A stretch of DNA of 64,000 bases from NCBI RefSeq assembly GCF_018131185.1, contig NZ_JAFCJE010000009.1, positions 1 to 64,000 of the forward strand. Direction: 5' to 3'. Each line of letters starts with the position of its first letter. Within the stretch, counting starts at the first letter, position 1. Shown piece after piece: positions 16,982 through 24,175 of this stretch. This DNA is from Bradyrhizobium diazoefficiens (GTDB taxonomy: Bacteria; Pseudomonadota; Alphaproteobacteria; Rhizobiales; Xanthobacteraceae). A program made the translations under genes and the position numbers. Below the pieces are notes generated by a model, which was given only the letters and a program-made list of their open reading frames with translations, made no database searches and was not told where the DNA came from.

Positions 16982-17896
16982 CTATGACGGTTTGACGCTT
17001 GCCCGCCGCCCGGCCGGCATCGTCATGGCGGCGACGCCGAGGACGACGCAGGCCAGCCCGATCCAGGCGGTCCGGCTCAAGATCTCGCCGAGGAAGACGA
17101 CGCTGATCGCCACCCCGATCGGGACGCGCAGATAGGCTTGCGCCGTGGTGCCGACCGAGCCCAGGGTCTGGATCAGGCGGAAATAGATCGCAAAGGCCGC
17201 GGCCGTCGAAAACACCGCGAGCGCGAGCAGTGCCAGCACTGAGCTTTGCGAGGGCGACAGCGTCCAGGGTTGCTCGACCAAGAGCGAGGCCGGGATCAGG
17301 ACAGCGGCCCCGGCCAGCAGCGAGCCGGCTGCCGGCGCCATGGGATCGAGGTCCTTGAAGCTGCGGCCGAAGATCGCGGCGCAGGCGTAGCAGATGGTGG
17401 CGGCGACGATCGCCGCCTCCGCGACGAGGCTGCTTCCGATGCCGTGAAAGGCATCGACTCCGACGATCAGCAGGATGCCGGCCATGCCGGCGACCACGCC
17501 GAACAATTTTCGAGGGGTCGTCGCTTCGTGACGGGTCACCACCGCGGTGAGCAGGAAGGTGAAGATCGGGCCGGCCGAGTTGAGGATGGTGGCAAGCGCG
17601 GCATCGACATGGCGTTCGCCCCAGGCGATCAGCGTCCAGGGAATTACGCTGTTGAGCACGGCCTGGAACGCGAAACGTCGCCAGGTCGCGGCATCCGTCG
17701 GCATGCGGATGCCACGCGCCCACATGACGGCCAGCAGCAAGAGTCCCGCGATCGCGGTGCGCGCCGCGATCAGCGTGATCGGCGGGATGGTGGCGACACC
17801 AAGCTTGATGAAGGTGTAGGATCCGCCCCAGAGCGTTGCGAGCGCGACGAGGAGCGCCAGCTCGACGGCGATATTGGTATCCTGCCTGACGTCCAT
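16982..17896 (-). CDS. EamA/DMT-family transporter
   Basis: A 304-residue ten-helix permease with two EamA repeats (about 12-140, 155-290). The first helix reads LALLVALATLWGGSYTFIKLG. AYLRVPIGVAISVVFLGE is the conserved end of the second repeat, where the family's Pro and Gly-Glu lie. It is unrelated in detail to the EamA protein at 6709-7593. The substrate is unknown. It lies 78 bases downstream of the NUDIX gene on the same strand and could be the last gene of the acyl-CoA cluster transcript. Confidence 0.9.
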   Translation of the reverse strand: MDVRQDTNIAVELALLVALATLWGGSYTFIKLGVATIPPITLIAARTAIAGLLLLAVMWARGIRMPTDAATWRRFAFQAVLNSVIPWTLIAWGERHVDAALATILNSAGPIFTFLLTAVVTRHEATTPRKLFGVVAGMAGILLIVGVDAFHGIGSSLVAEAAIVAATICYACAAIFGRSFKDLDPMAPAAGSLLAGAAVLIPASLLVEQPWTLSPSQSSVLALLALAVFSTAAAFAIYFRLIQTLGSVGTTAQAYLRVPIGVAISVVFLGEILSRTAWIGLACVVLGVAAMTMPAGRRASVKPS

Positions 17897-17974
17897 CCTG
17901 CGCGTCCATCCATTCGCGATGGACGGAACCTAGCGCGACCGAGCCCTCGATACTTCGTCCAACGTCGAAGTGTA

Positions 17975-18769
17975 TTAGCCCAGCGCCCCCACCTCGAACA
18001 CCTCGCCGTCATAGCCGGCCTCGCGGGGGATGCGGAGCTGGCGGCCGGTCTCGGTCTTGGTCATGACCGGCATCACCGTGACGATCGACATGCTCCGGGC
18101 ATGCTCCATCGCGGCCTGCACCGTTGGCTGCTTCGCCAGCCGAATCAGATTGCGCGTGGTCGGGAACGGCAGCTTGAAGCGGCCGCTCTCGCCGCCCTCC
18201 ACCGCCTCGCGCGGCGAGACCCATATCGAATCCGTCGACTCCCGGCCGTCATGGGCGCCGAGCTGATCGGGCGGCGCGGCGGCAAGGAAGAACCAGGTGT
18301 CGAAACGCTTCGGCATGCCCTCCGGCGTGATCCAGTGCGCGTAAGGCAGGAGCGTGTCGAGCGCGAGCTGCAGACCGTTGTCGGCCAGGATCCTGAGAAA
18401 GCTGATCTTGTGGTCGTTGAGCGCGACGCGATGCGCATCCGCAATCTCGCCCGCACGCCTGGCATCGACCGACAGGCCCGTCTCCTTCGATCGCGCCAGC
18501 AGGATGCCGCTCTCCTCGAAAGTCTCGCGGATCGCGGCGATGCGAAACCCGCGGTCCGCTTCGCTCAAGCCCTCGCCGCCCGAATACAGATCGGTGCGGG
18601 CGACGATCTCCTTGTCGCCGGCATCGACGCTGCCGCCGGGAAACACCAGCGCGCCCGAGTTGAACTCGATCTGATGATGGCGAACCATCATGAAGATTTC
18701 GATGTCCTTCTCGCCGTCGCGCAGCAGGAGGATCGTCGAGGCCGGGCGTGATGCTGATGCTTCGGCCAT
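17975..18769 (-). CDS. NUDIX hydrolase with an insertion in the Nudix box (NUDT19-like)
   Basis: A 264-residue pyrophosphohydrolase. The Nudix box is split: GGSVDAGD (45-52) and RETFEESG (81-88) are separated by about 28 residues instead of the usual 7. The NUDT19/RP2 group of CoA diphosphatases shows an insertion at the same place. The catalytic R-E-x-x-E-E is intact. The start at 18769 lies 4 bases after the stop of the DapA-like gene, so the two are translated from one mRNA; the earlier in-frame ATG at 18823 would overlap that gene. The neighbouring acyl-CoA genes favour a CoA or acyl-CoA substrate, which is an inference. Confidence 0.88.
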   Translation of the reverse strand: MAEASASRPASTILLLRDGEKDIEIFMMVRHHQIEFNSGALVFPGGSVDAGDKEIVARTDLYSGGEGLSEADRGFRIAAIRETFEESGILLARSKETGLSVDARRAGEIADAHRVALNDHKISFLRILADNGLQLALDTLLPYAHWITPEGMPKRFDTWFFLAAAPPDQLGAHDGRESTDSIWVSPREAVEGGESGRFKLPFPTTRNLIRLAKQPTVQAAMEHARSMSIVTVMPVMTKTETGRQLRIPREAGYDGEVFEVGALG

Positions 18770-18773
18770 GCGA

Positions 18774-19727
18774 CTAACCCGCGGCGCTGGATTGCGGGCC
18801 GAGATTGGCGCGCTTGTCGACACGGGCGACGCGCGACAGCAAATATTCGACTTCAGCCTTCGCCGTCGCCGTGATGGTCGCGCCGGGCTTGCGCTGGGCG
18901 CTGGAGGCGATGATGCCGCGCTTCTGCAGCACGTATTTGCGGATGGTCAGGCCGACACCGGGCTGCTGCTCGTAGCGGATCAGCGGCAGGTGCGCGTCGA
19001 ACAGGTCATGCGCGGCATCGCGCTTGCCGGCCTTGGAAAGGTTCACGACGTCGATCAGAAGCTCCGGGAAGGCGTAGCCGGTCATGGCGCCGTCGGCACC
19101 GCGCTCCATCTCGAAGTCCAGGAACGTGCCGCCATTGCCGCAGAGAATCGAGAGCGGACGGAGCGAACCGTCCTTCTGGAAGCCGCGCAGTGTCGTGATC
19201 TTCTCCAGCCCCGGCCAGTCCTCGTGCTTGAGCATCACGCAGTTCGGATTATCCATGACGATCTTGCGGATCACGGCGGGCGTGAACACCACCGAGAGCG
19301 TCAGCGGGTAATCCTGCAGCACCCAGGGCACGTCGGGGCCGATCGCTTCCGCCGCCTGCTTGAAATAGCCGACGATCTGATCGTCGGTGCGCAGGGACGG
19401 CGGCGGCGCGATCATGACGCCGGCCGCGCCCGCGTCCATCGAGGCCTTCGCCAGTGAGCGCATGGTGGCAAAGCCCGGTGCGGAGACGCCGACGATCACC
19501 TGCATTTTCTTGGCGCGCTTGACGAAGCGCACCGCCACCTGCTCGGCTTCAATGGCGTCGAGCTTGGGCGCCTCGCCGAGGATGCCGAGCACGGTGACGC
19601 CGTCGCAGCCGACCTCCTCGTAGAAATCGGTCAGGCGGTCGATCGAGCGCTCGTCGATCCGGCCGTCGTCGTGGAACGGCGTCGGCGCGATTGCGAAAGT
19701 GCCCTTGGCGTCGGCGGTGAGTTTCAT
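18774..19727 (-). CDS. Dihydrodipicolinate synthase (DapA)/N-acetylneuraminate lyase family aldolase
   Basis: A 317-residue class I aldolase of the DapA superfamily. The Schiff-base lysine is Lys167 in CVMLKHEDWPG and the catalytic tyrosine is Tyr140 in VLQDYP. The loop GVTVLGILGEAPKL replaces the canonical GTTGE of true DapA, so this is a paralogue that probably condenses or cleaves a different 2-oxo acid. Its place in an acyl-CoA gene cluster agrees with a catabolic role. A palindromic repeat separates it from the SDR gene upstream; the NUDIX gene follows after 4 bases. Confidence 0.9.
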   Translation of the reverse strand: MKLTADAKGTFAIAPTPFHDDGRIDERSIDRLTDFYEEVGCDGVTVLGILGEAPKLDAIEAEQVAVRFVKRAKKMQVIVGVSAPGFATMRSLAKASMDAGAAGVMIAPPPSLRTDDQIVGYFKQAAEAIGPDVPWVLQDYPLTLSVVFTPAVIRKIVMDNPNCVMLKHEDWPGLEKITTLRGFQKDGSLRPLSILCGNGGTFLDFEMERGADGAMTGYAFPELLIDVVNLSKAGKRDAAHDLFDAHLPLIRYEQQPGVGLTIRKYVLQKRGIIASSAQRKPGATITATAKAEVEYLLSRVARVDKRANLGPQSSAAG

Positions 19728-19751
19728 CTAGTTCCTCGTCTCTCTCTCTTC

Positions 19752-19792
19752 GTCATTCCGGGGCGCGACGCAGTCGCGAGCTCCGGAATGAC
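19752..19792. repeat. ATTCCGG-type palindromic repeat
   Basis: GTCATTCCGGGGCGCGACGC...GAGCTCCGGAATGAC, an inverted repeat of the same family as 2100-2138 and 54808-54886, inserted between two genes of the acyl-CoA cluster. Confidence 0.7.
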
Positions 19793-19799
19793 GGTGTAG

Positions 19800-20678
19800 C
19801 TAAAACCGCCGCGCCCCCATCTTGATCTGCTCCTCGGAGAAGAAGATCTCCTTGGCATGATCGGCGATGTCCTGGGCCTTCCAGCCCGTGTGCGGCGGCT
19901 TCCAGCCTTCCATTTCCATCATCCGCATCTCGCGCACGCCGCGGGGCCCGGACACGCCCAGCACCTTGCCGGTTTGGTCGCCCGACAAATCGCTGACCAT
20001 GTATAGCACGGCCGGCGCGATGCCGTCCGGCCCCAGCGCCGCCCCCGGGTTCTCCTTATAGCGGGGCAGGTCTGCGGTCATGCGGGTCAGCGCGCCCGGC
20101 GCCAGCGTCCAGATCCGGATGTTGTATTTGCGACCCTCAATCGCCAGCACGTTGGACAGGCCCCAGATACCGCCCTTGGCCGCGCCATAGTTGGTCTGGC
20201 CGAAATTGCCGATCAGACCCGATGTCGAGGAGGTGTTCACGATGACGCCGCCGCCGTTTTCCCGCATCCAGCGAAACACCGGCATTGTGCAGCAAAAGGT
20301 ACCCTTCAGATGCACCTTGATGACCTTGTCCCAATCGGCCTCGGAGGCCTTGTGAAAGGTCTGGTCGCGCAAAATGCCGGCATTGTTGACCAGGATGTCG
20401 GCCCGGCCGAAATGCTTGATGGCGTCGTCGAAGACCGACTGGCCGCCCTCCATGGTGGAGATATCGGCGCCGTTGGCGACGGCCTTGCCACCCTCGGCCG
20501 TGATCGCGTTCACGACCTGCTGCGCCATGGAGGTGTCGGCGCCGGAGCCGTCGCGGGGCCCGCCGAGGTCGTTGACCACGACCGATGCACCTTCTCGCGC
20601 GAACAGCTTCGCATAGGCCTCACCGAGCCCCCCGCCCGCCCCGGTGATCAGCGCAACCTTGCCGTCGAGCAGTCCCAT
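19800..20678 (-). CDS. SDR-family dehydrogenase, HSD17B4/MFE-2-like (3-hydroxyacyl-CoA dehydrogenase type)
   Basis: An NAD(P)-dependent short-chain dehydrogenase of 292 residues. The cofactor motif is TGAGGGLGEA (12-21), NNAG lies at 98-101, and the catalytic Ser151, Tyr164 and Lys168 sit in NTSSTSG and NYGAAKGG. NDLGGPRDGSG after the second strand is the signature that separates the dehydrogenase part of peroxisomal multifunctional enzyme type 2 from FabG. It probably oxidises (3R)-3-hydroxyacyl-CoA made by the neighbouring MaoC hydratase. The ATG at 20678 gives the family N terminus; the frame upstream of it is spurious. Confidence 0.9.
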   Translation of the reverse strand: MGLLDGKVALITGAGGGLGEAYAKLFAREGASVVVNDLGGPRDGSGADTSMAQQVVNAITAEGGKAVANGADISTMEGGQSVFDDAIKHFGRADILVNNAGILRDQTFHKASEADWDKVIKVHLKGTFCCTMPVFRWMRENGGGVIVNTSSTSGLIGNFGQTNYGAAKGGIWGLSNVLAIEGRKYNIRIWTLAPGALTRMTADLPRYKENPGAALGPDGIAPAVLYMVSDLSGDQTGKVLGVSGPRGVREMRMMEMEGWKPPHTGWKAQDIADHAKEIFFSEEQIKMGARRF

Positions 20679-20699
20679 GGTGGCTTCTCCCTGTTTGTT

Positions 20700-20764
20700 C
20701 TTTGTCGTGTCCCGGCCGCGACGCAGCGCGTAGCGGTGCGCTGCGCCCAGGGCACGAGAGCAGC
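20700..20764. repeat. Intergenic hairpin repeat
   Basis: GTGTCCCGG...CGCAGCGCGTAGCGGTGCGCTGCG...AGGGCACG forms a nested inverted repeat between the MaoC and SDR genes. It resembles dispersed hairpins seen between genes in this genus. Confidence 0.45.
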
Positions 20765-21625
20765 CTAACCCAGCACCGTCTTGCCGTTCTTGATCACGGT
20801 GACGCCGCGCGACTTCACCTTGGCTTCGAACGAGATCACGTTGCCGTCCTTCCAGAGGTCCATGGTCACGGTCTCGCCGGGATAGACCGGCGAGGAGAAC
20901 CGGGCGACGTGCTGACGGAAGGCGCTCGCATCGTAGTCGGCATAGGTCTGGAGCACGCCGCGGCAGGTGATGCCGTAGGTGCACATGCCGTGAAGGATCG
21001 GGCGCGGGAAGCCGGCCTTCTTGGCGAACTCGGGATCGGAGTGCAGCGGGTTGCGGTCGCCGCAGAGGCGGTAGACCAGCGCCTGGTCGGGACGCGTGGT
21101 GATGTCGATGGTCTTGTCGGGGCTGCGCGAGGGAATCTTGTGCGGATCGGGCTGGGTCAGGCTTGGCCCGCCAAAGCCGCCGTCGCCGCGAGCGAAGCGT
21201 GAAGCGACCAGCGTTGCCAGCTTCTCGCCTTTCTCGTTCTTCAGCACGGTCTGGTGAACGATGACGACGCCCTTGTCCTTGCCCTTGTCGTAGACCTCGA
21301 CGACGGAGGAATCGGCGGTGATGTTCGCGGCAACCGGCAGCGGCTGATGGAAGGTGATGTCACGCTCGCCGTCCACCACCATCACGCGGTTGAGATTCAT
21401 CTCGCCCGGACCCGAGCCCCACGCCGCGACGGACGCGAATGTCGGCACCACTTTCAGCGGCCGCGGCGTCAGCGTGCCCTCGTTGACGAAGGCGAGCTCT
21501 TTCTCGTCCATGGGATCGGCGCCGAGGCCGATGCCGTAGGCGTAGAGCATCACCTCGCGGTCGGTGTAGGCGTATTTCTGGCCGAGGTTCTTGAGGGATT
21601 TCAGTTCTTCGTATCTGGCGGACAT
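20765..21625 (-). CDS. MaoC-type 2-enoyl-CoA hydratase (hydratase 2)
   Basis: A double hot-dog enzyme of 286 residues that adds water to trans-2-enoyl-CoA to give (3R)-3-hydroxyacyl-CoA. The active-site segment YRLCGDRNPLHSDP carries Asp190 and His195, five residues apart as in hydratase 2. KAGFPRPILHGMCTYG continues the motif. The N-terminal half (ADPMDEKELAFVNEG, TFASVAAWGSG) is the degenerate hot-dog that binds the acyl chain, as in the MFE-2 hydratase. With the SDR and thiolase it completes a D-specific beta-oxidation set. It sits between the SDR and a repeat-filled gap. Confidence 0.92.
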   Translation of the reverse strand: MSARYEELKSLKNLGQKYAYTDREVMLYAYGIGLGADPMDEKELAFVNEGTLTPRPLKVVPTFASVAAWGSGPGEMNLNRVMVVDGERDITFHQPLPVAANITADSSVVEVYDKGKDKGVVIVHQTVLKNEKGEKLATLVASRFARGDGGFGGPSLTQPDPHKIPSRSPDKTIDITTRPDQALVYRLCGDRNPLHSDPEFAKKAGFPRPILHGMCTYGITCRGVLQTYADYDASAFRQHVARFSSPVYPGETVTMDLWKDGNVISFEAKVKSRGVTVIKNGKTVLG

Positions 21626-21679
21626 TCTTCTGGTTTCCTCCCGGCATTCGTCTCAGCAAGCGGCGGCGCTCGTTAATGC

Positions 21680-21835
21680 GCCCTCTCCCCTTGTGGGAGA
21701 GGGCCAGATGCTGCCCGCAACAAACTCGTTTGGGTGAGGGGTTGCTTCCTCATCGAAAACTTTCTCCGCGGAGCGGTACCCCTCATCCGGCGCTTCGCGC
21801 CACCTTCTCCCGCAAGGGGAGAAGGAAGAAAACAG
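21680..21835. repeat. Pair of CTCTCCC-type palindromes
   Basis: CCCTCTCCCCTTGTGGGAGAGGG (21681-21703, longer than given for one arm) and, after 'gggtgaggggt', CCTTCTCCC...GGGAGAAGG (about 21805-21829). This is a composite intergenic repeat common in alphaproteobacteria, here inside the acyl-CoA cluster. Confidence 0.65.
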
Positions 21836-22225
21836 TCAAGCCGGTGTGAAGAACGGCAGCGGCGCGCCGTCAGTCGGCTTGAACACCACCTTCACCTTCT
21901 GGCCAATTTTCAGCTTCTCGAGATCGCAGTCGACGAAGTTGGTCTGCACCGACGGCCCCTCCTTCAGCGTGACATAACCGATGGCGTAGGGGCCGGTCGG
22001 CGATTTCCGCATCAGGCTCCAGGTGTAGATGGTGCCCTCGCCCGATGCCTCCTCCCACACCGTCTTGTCGGAGTAACAGAACGGACAGATCGAGCGCGGG
22101 AAGTAATGCGCTTCGCCGCAAGCGGTGCAGCGCTTGATCATGAACTTGCCTTGCTTGGCCGCGTCCCAGAACGCCGCGGTCTCGGGGTTCGTCACCGGTG
22201 CCGGGTATTTCTTTGCTTCGTTCAT
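21836..22225 (-). CDS. Zn-ribbon / OB-fold (DUF35) protein, thiolase partner
   Basis: A 129-residue protein with an N-terminal rubredoxin-like zinc ribbon (Cys33, Cys36, Cys47, Cys50 in CTACG...CPFC) and a C-terminal OB fold (GTIYTWSLMRKSPTGPYAIG). DUF35 proteins act with SCP2-type thiolases or MaoC hydratases in acyl-CoA metabolism, either as a scaffold or by binding CoA. Here the gene overlaps the thiolase stop codon (TGATG), so the two are translationally coupled and the products probably form a complex. The ATG at 22225 is chosen for this coupling and for the family N terminus. Confidence 0.93.
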   Translation of the reverse strand: MNEAKKYPAPVTNPETAAFWDAAKQGKFMIKRCTACGEAHYFPRSICPFCYSDKTVWEEASGEGTIYTWSLMRKSPTGPYAIGYVTLKEGPSVQTNFVDCDLEKLKIGQKVKVVFKPTDGAPLPFFTPA

Positions 22226-23382
22226 CACACGCGCTCCAGAATGGCGGTCGAGGCGGCGTGGCGAACGCCCAGAAGGCCGCCGGTGCCGTGAGCGATCGCG
22301 AGATCGCAATTCTTGACCTGCACCTTCGGATGCGCCTCGCCGCGCAGCTGCCTGACAGCCTCGATGATCTTGGTCATGCCGCCGCGATTGACCGGATGGT
22401 TGCTGCAGAGGCCGCCGCCGTCGGTGTTGAACGGCAGCTTGCCGACGCCCGAGATCAGATTGCCGTCGGCGACGAACTTGCCGCCCTCACCCTTCTTGCA
22501 GAAGCCGAGGTCCTCGAGCTGCATCAGCACCGTGATCGTGAAGCTGTCATAGATCGAGGCGTATTTGATATCCTTTGGCGTGATGCCGGCTTCCTCGAAC
22601 GCGCGTGGACCGGACCAGATGCCGGCGGAGTATGTGAGATCGAGATCCTTGCCGCCGCGCGGGCCCTTCATGGCTTCGCCGTGGCCGATCAAGCGCACGA
22701 GCGGCTTCTTCAGGCTCTTGGCGATCTCCGGCGTCGTCACGATCAGCGCGCCGCCGCCGTCGGAGACGACGCAGCAATCCATGCGATGCAAGGGATCGGA
22801 GATCATCGGCGAGTTCAGCACGTCCTCGACGGTGACGACATCTTTCAGCATCGCATGCGGATTGTATTGCGCGTGATGCGAGGCCGCGACCTTGATCCAG
22901 GCGAGCTGCTCCGAGGTGGTGCCATAGTCGTGCATATGGCGCATGGCACACATGCCGTAGGCATTGTGCGTGGTCGCACCGTAAGCGGATTCGAAATCGG
23001 CTTCGGCGCCGGCTGCGCGCGGTGGCATCACCCCGGTGCGCGGCTTGCCGGCGAGCGTGATGAGCGCGATCGAGCATTTGCCCGCGGCGATCGCCTCGGC
23101 GGCGTGGCCGAGATGGATGATGTAGGAACAACCGCCGGTCTCGGTGGAATCGACGTGGCGGAGCTTCTTGGTGTTAAGACCGAGATAATCGACCATCGGC
23201 CAGGCGCCGCCGGGCGCGTCGCCCGCACAGAAATAGCCGTCGACATCGTCCTTGGAGAGCCCGGCATCCTCGATCGCACCCTTGGCGACCTCGGCATGGA
23301 GCTGCGCTGTGGATTTGTCCGGCGCATGCCGGGTCGGGTGTTCAAATATCCCGGCAATGTAGGCCTTGCCCTTGATGGTCAA
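22225..23382 (-). CDS. SCP2-type thiolase (acetyl-CoA acetyltransferase family)
   Basis: A 385-residue thiolase-fold enzyme. The nucleophile is Cys85 in STETGGCSYIIH, HPVNRGG carries the His of the second half, and the C-terminal CGGG of ordinary thiolases is replaced by AHGTGGLLGVR, which marks the SCP-x subfamily. It would cleave 3-oxoacyl-CoA, often with bulky or branched acyl chains. It begins the leftward cluster thiolase-DUF35-MaoC-SDR. A block of repeats lies upstream and presumably includes the promoter. Confidence 0.93.
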   Translation of the reverse strand: MTIKGKAYIAGIFEHPTRHAPDKSTAQLHAEVAKGAIEDAGLSKDDVDGYFCAGDAPGGAWPMVDYLGLNTKKLRHVDSTETGGCSYIIHLGHAAEAIAAGKCSIALITLAGKPRTGVMPPRAAGAEADFESAYGATTHNAYGMCAMRHMHDYGTTSEQLAWIKVAASHHAQYNPHAMLKDVVTVEDVLNSPMISDPLHRMDCCVVSDGGGALIVTTPEIAKSLKKPLVRLIGHGEAMKGPRGGKDLDLTYSAGIWSGPRAFEEAGITPKDIKYASIYDSFTITVLMQLEDLGFCKKGEGGKFVADGNLISGVGKLPFNTDGGGLCSNHPVNRGGMTKIIEAVRQLRGEAHPKVQVKNCDLAIAHGTGGLLGVRHAASTAILERV

Positions 23383-23530
23383 AACAGAGGTCTCCGCTCG
23401 CGTTTCTTATTGCCCCGTTTTTCTGAACCGCGGTGGGCGGATTGGCAAGCGCGGAAATATTCCGTCGGGCGAGAGGATGGCGGGTTGGCGCAAGTGGCGT
23501 GCTCTCGGGTCCCGGACGCGCTGCAACGTT

Positions 23531-23643
23531 TCAGCAGACACACGCCCGCATCCTCGCGGCGCTTCTCGCCCGAGCTTTGCGTCCGTCTTGCTCCACTCTG
23601 AAAACAGAGGGCGCAGGGAAGGCCGGGTGCCGGCTGGGCACCC
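23531..23643 (-). repeat. Dispersed palindromic repeat, copy 2
   Basis: Reverse-complement copy of the element at 1-110. Its hairpin (GGGTGCC 23625-23631, loop, GGCACCC 23637-23643) has different bases from that of copy 1 but still pairs, which is covariation in the stem. Flanking core: AGAGGGCGCAGGGAAGGCCG. Confidence 0.7.
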
Positions 23644-24075
23644 ACGGTCCGCTGTGCGCGAATGCGCGAAGAACAGATGCACAGCGGCATACAGGTGCGG
23701 CCAAGCAACCGGCCTTCCCTGCGCAGTGGTTTTACGGCTTATGTCGTGATCTCCCCGGGGAGCGTTGCACTATTGCCCCCGTCGCCTTGCGGATGACCGC
23801 AAGACTTGACGTACAGACCCCGGACGTCAGGACCACACGATTTTGCCGTACGCGCGACCGCGCCTGTCGTGTGCACGATTGCTCGTGCGACGCAGCCCGC
23901 GTCCACCGCCACTCACCCCGCGTTTCGTGACGATCGCGATACGCCCCTCTGAGAGGGATGAGGTAGCAAACAATTACGACAATCCCGAATTTCGGTAAAG
24001 TGGAATATTTTTACCCCGGTGGATTGACCCGCCTATTGGGTGTTTTGCCCGGCGGGCAACGCAAGGGATGGTGTC

Positions 24076-24160
24076 GTAGGGTGGGCAAGCGAAGTGCGCC
24101 CACGTTCCCGTGCAATCCTGGCGAGGCGGTGGGCACGGCGCTTTGCGCCTTTGCCCACCC
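24076..24160. repeat. GTAGGGTGGGC palindromic repeat, copy 1
   Basis: GTAGGGTGGGCAAGCGAAG...GTGGGCACGGC...TTGCCCACCC. The ends are inverted repeats and the interior also contains GTGCCCAC-type sequence. Other copies: 39257-39348 and 51871-51967. Confidence 0.75.
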
Positions 24161-24175
24161 GACGACGAGACCGCC

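Larger units (their letters stand above)
23383..24175. other. 793-base gene-free block of repeats
   Basis: No gene is supported. It contains a copy of the repeat found at 1-110 (23531-23643), a partial core copy CCGGCCTTCCCTGCGCA at 23709-23725, and a GTAGGGTGGGC-type palindrome (24076-24160). Open frames across it follow the repeats and have no ribosome binding site. It appears to be a landing site for short palindromic elements. Confidence 0.65.

Noticed and set aside
22198-23601. 467-codon plus-strand frame
   Set aside because: Antisense of the thiolase and running into repeats; no start signal.
23433-23930. 165-codon frame in the repeat block
   Set aside because: It follows the dispersed repeat and has Arg/Cys/Thr-rich translation without a start signal.
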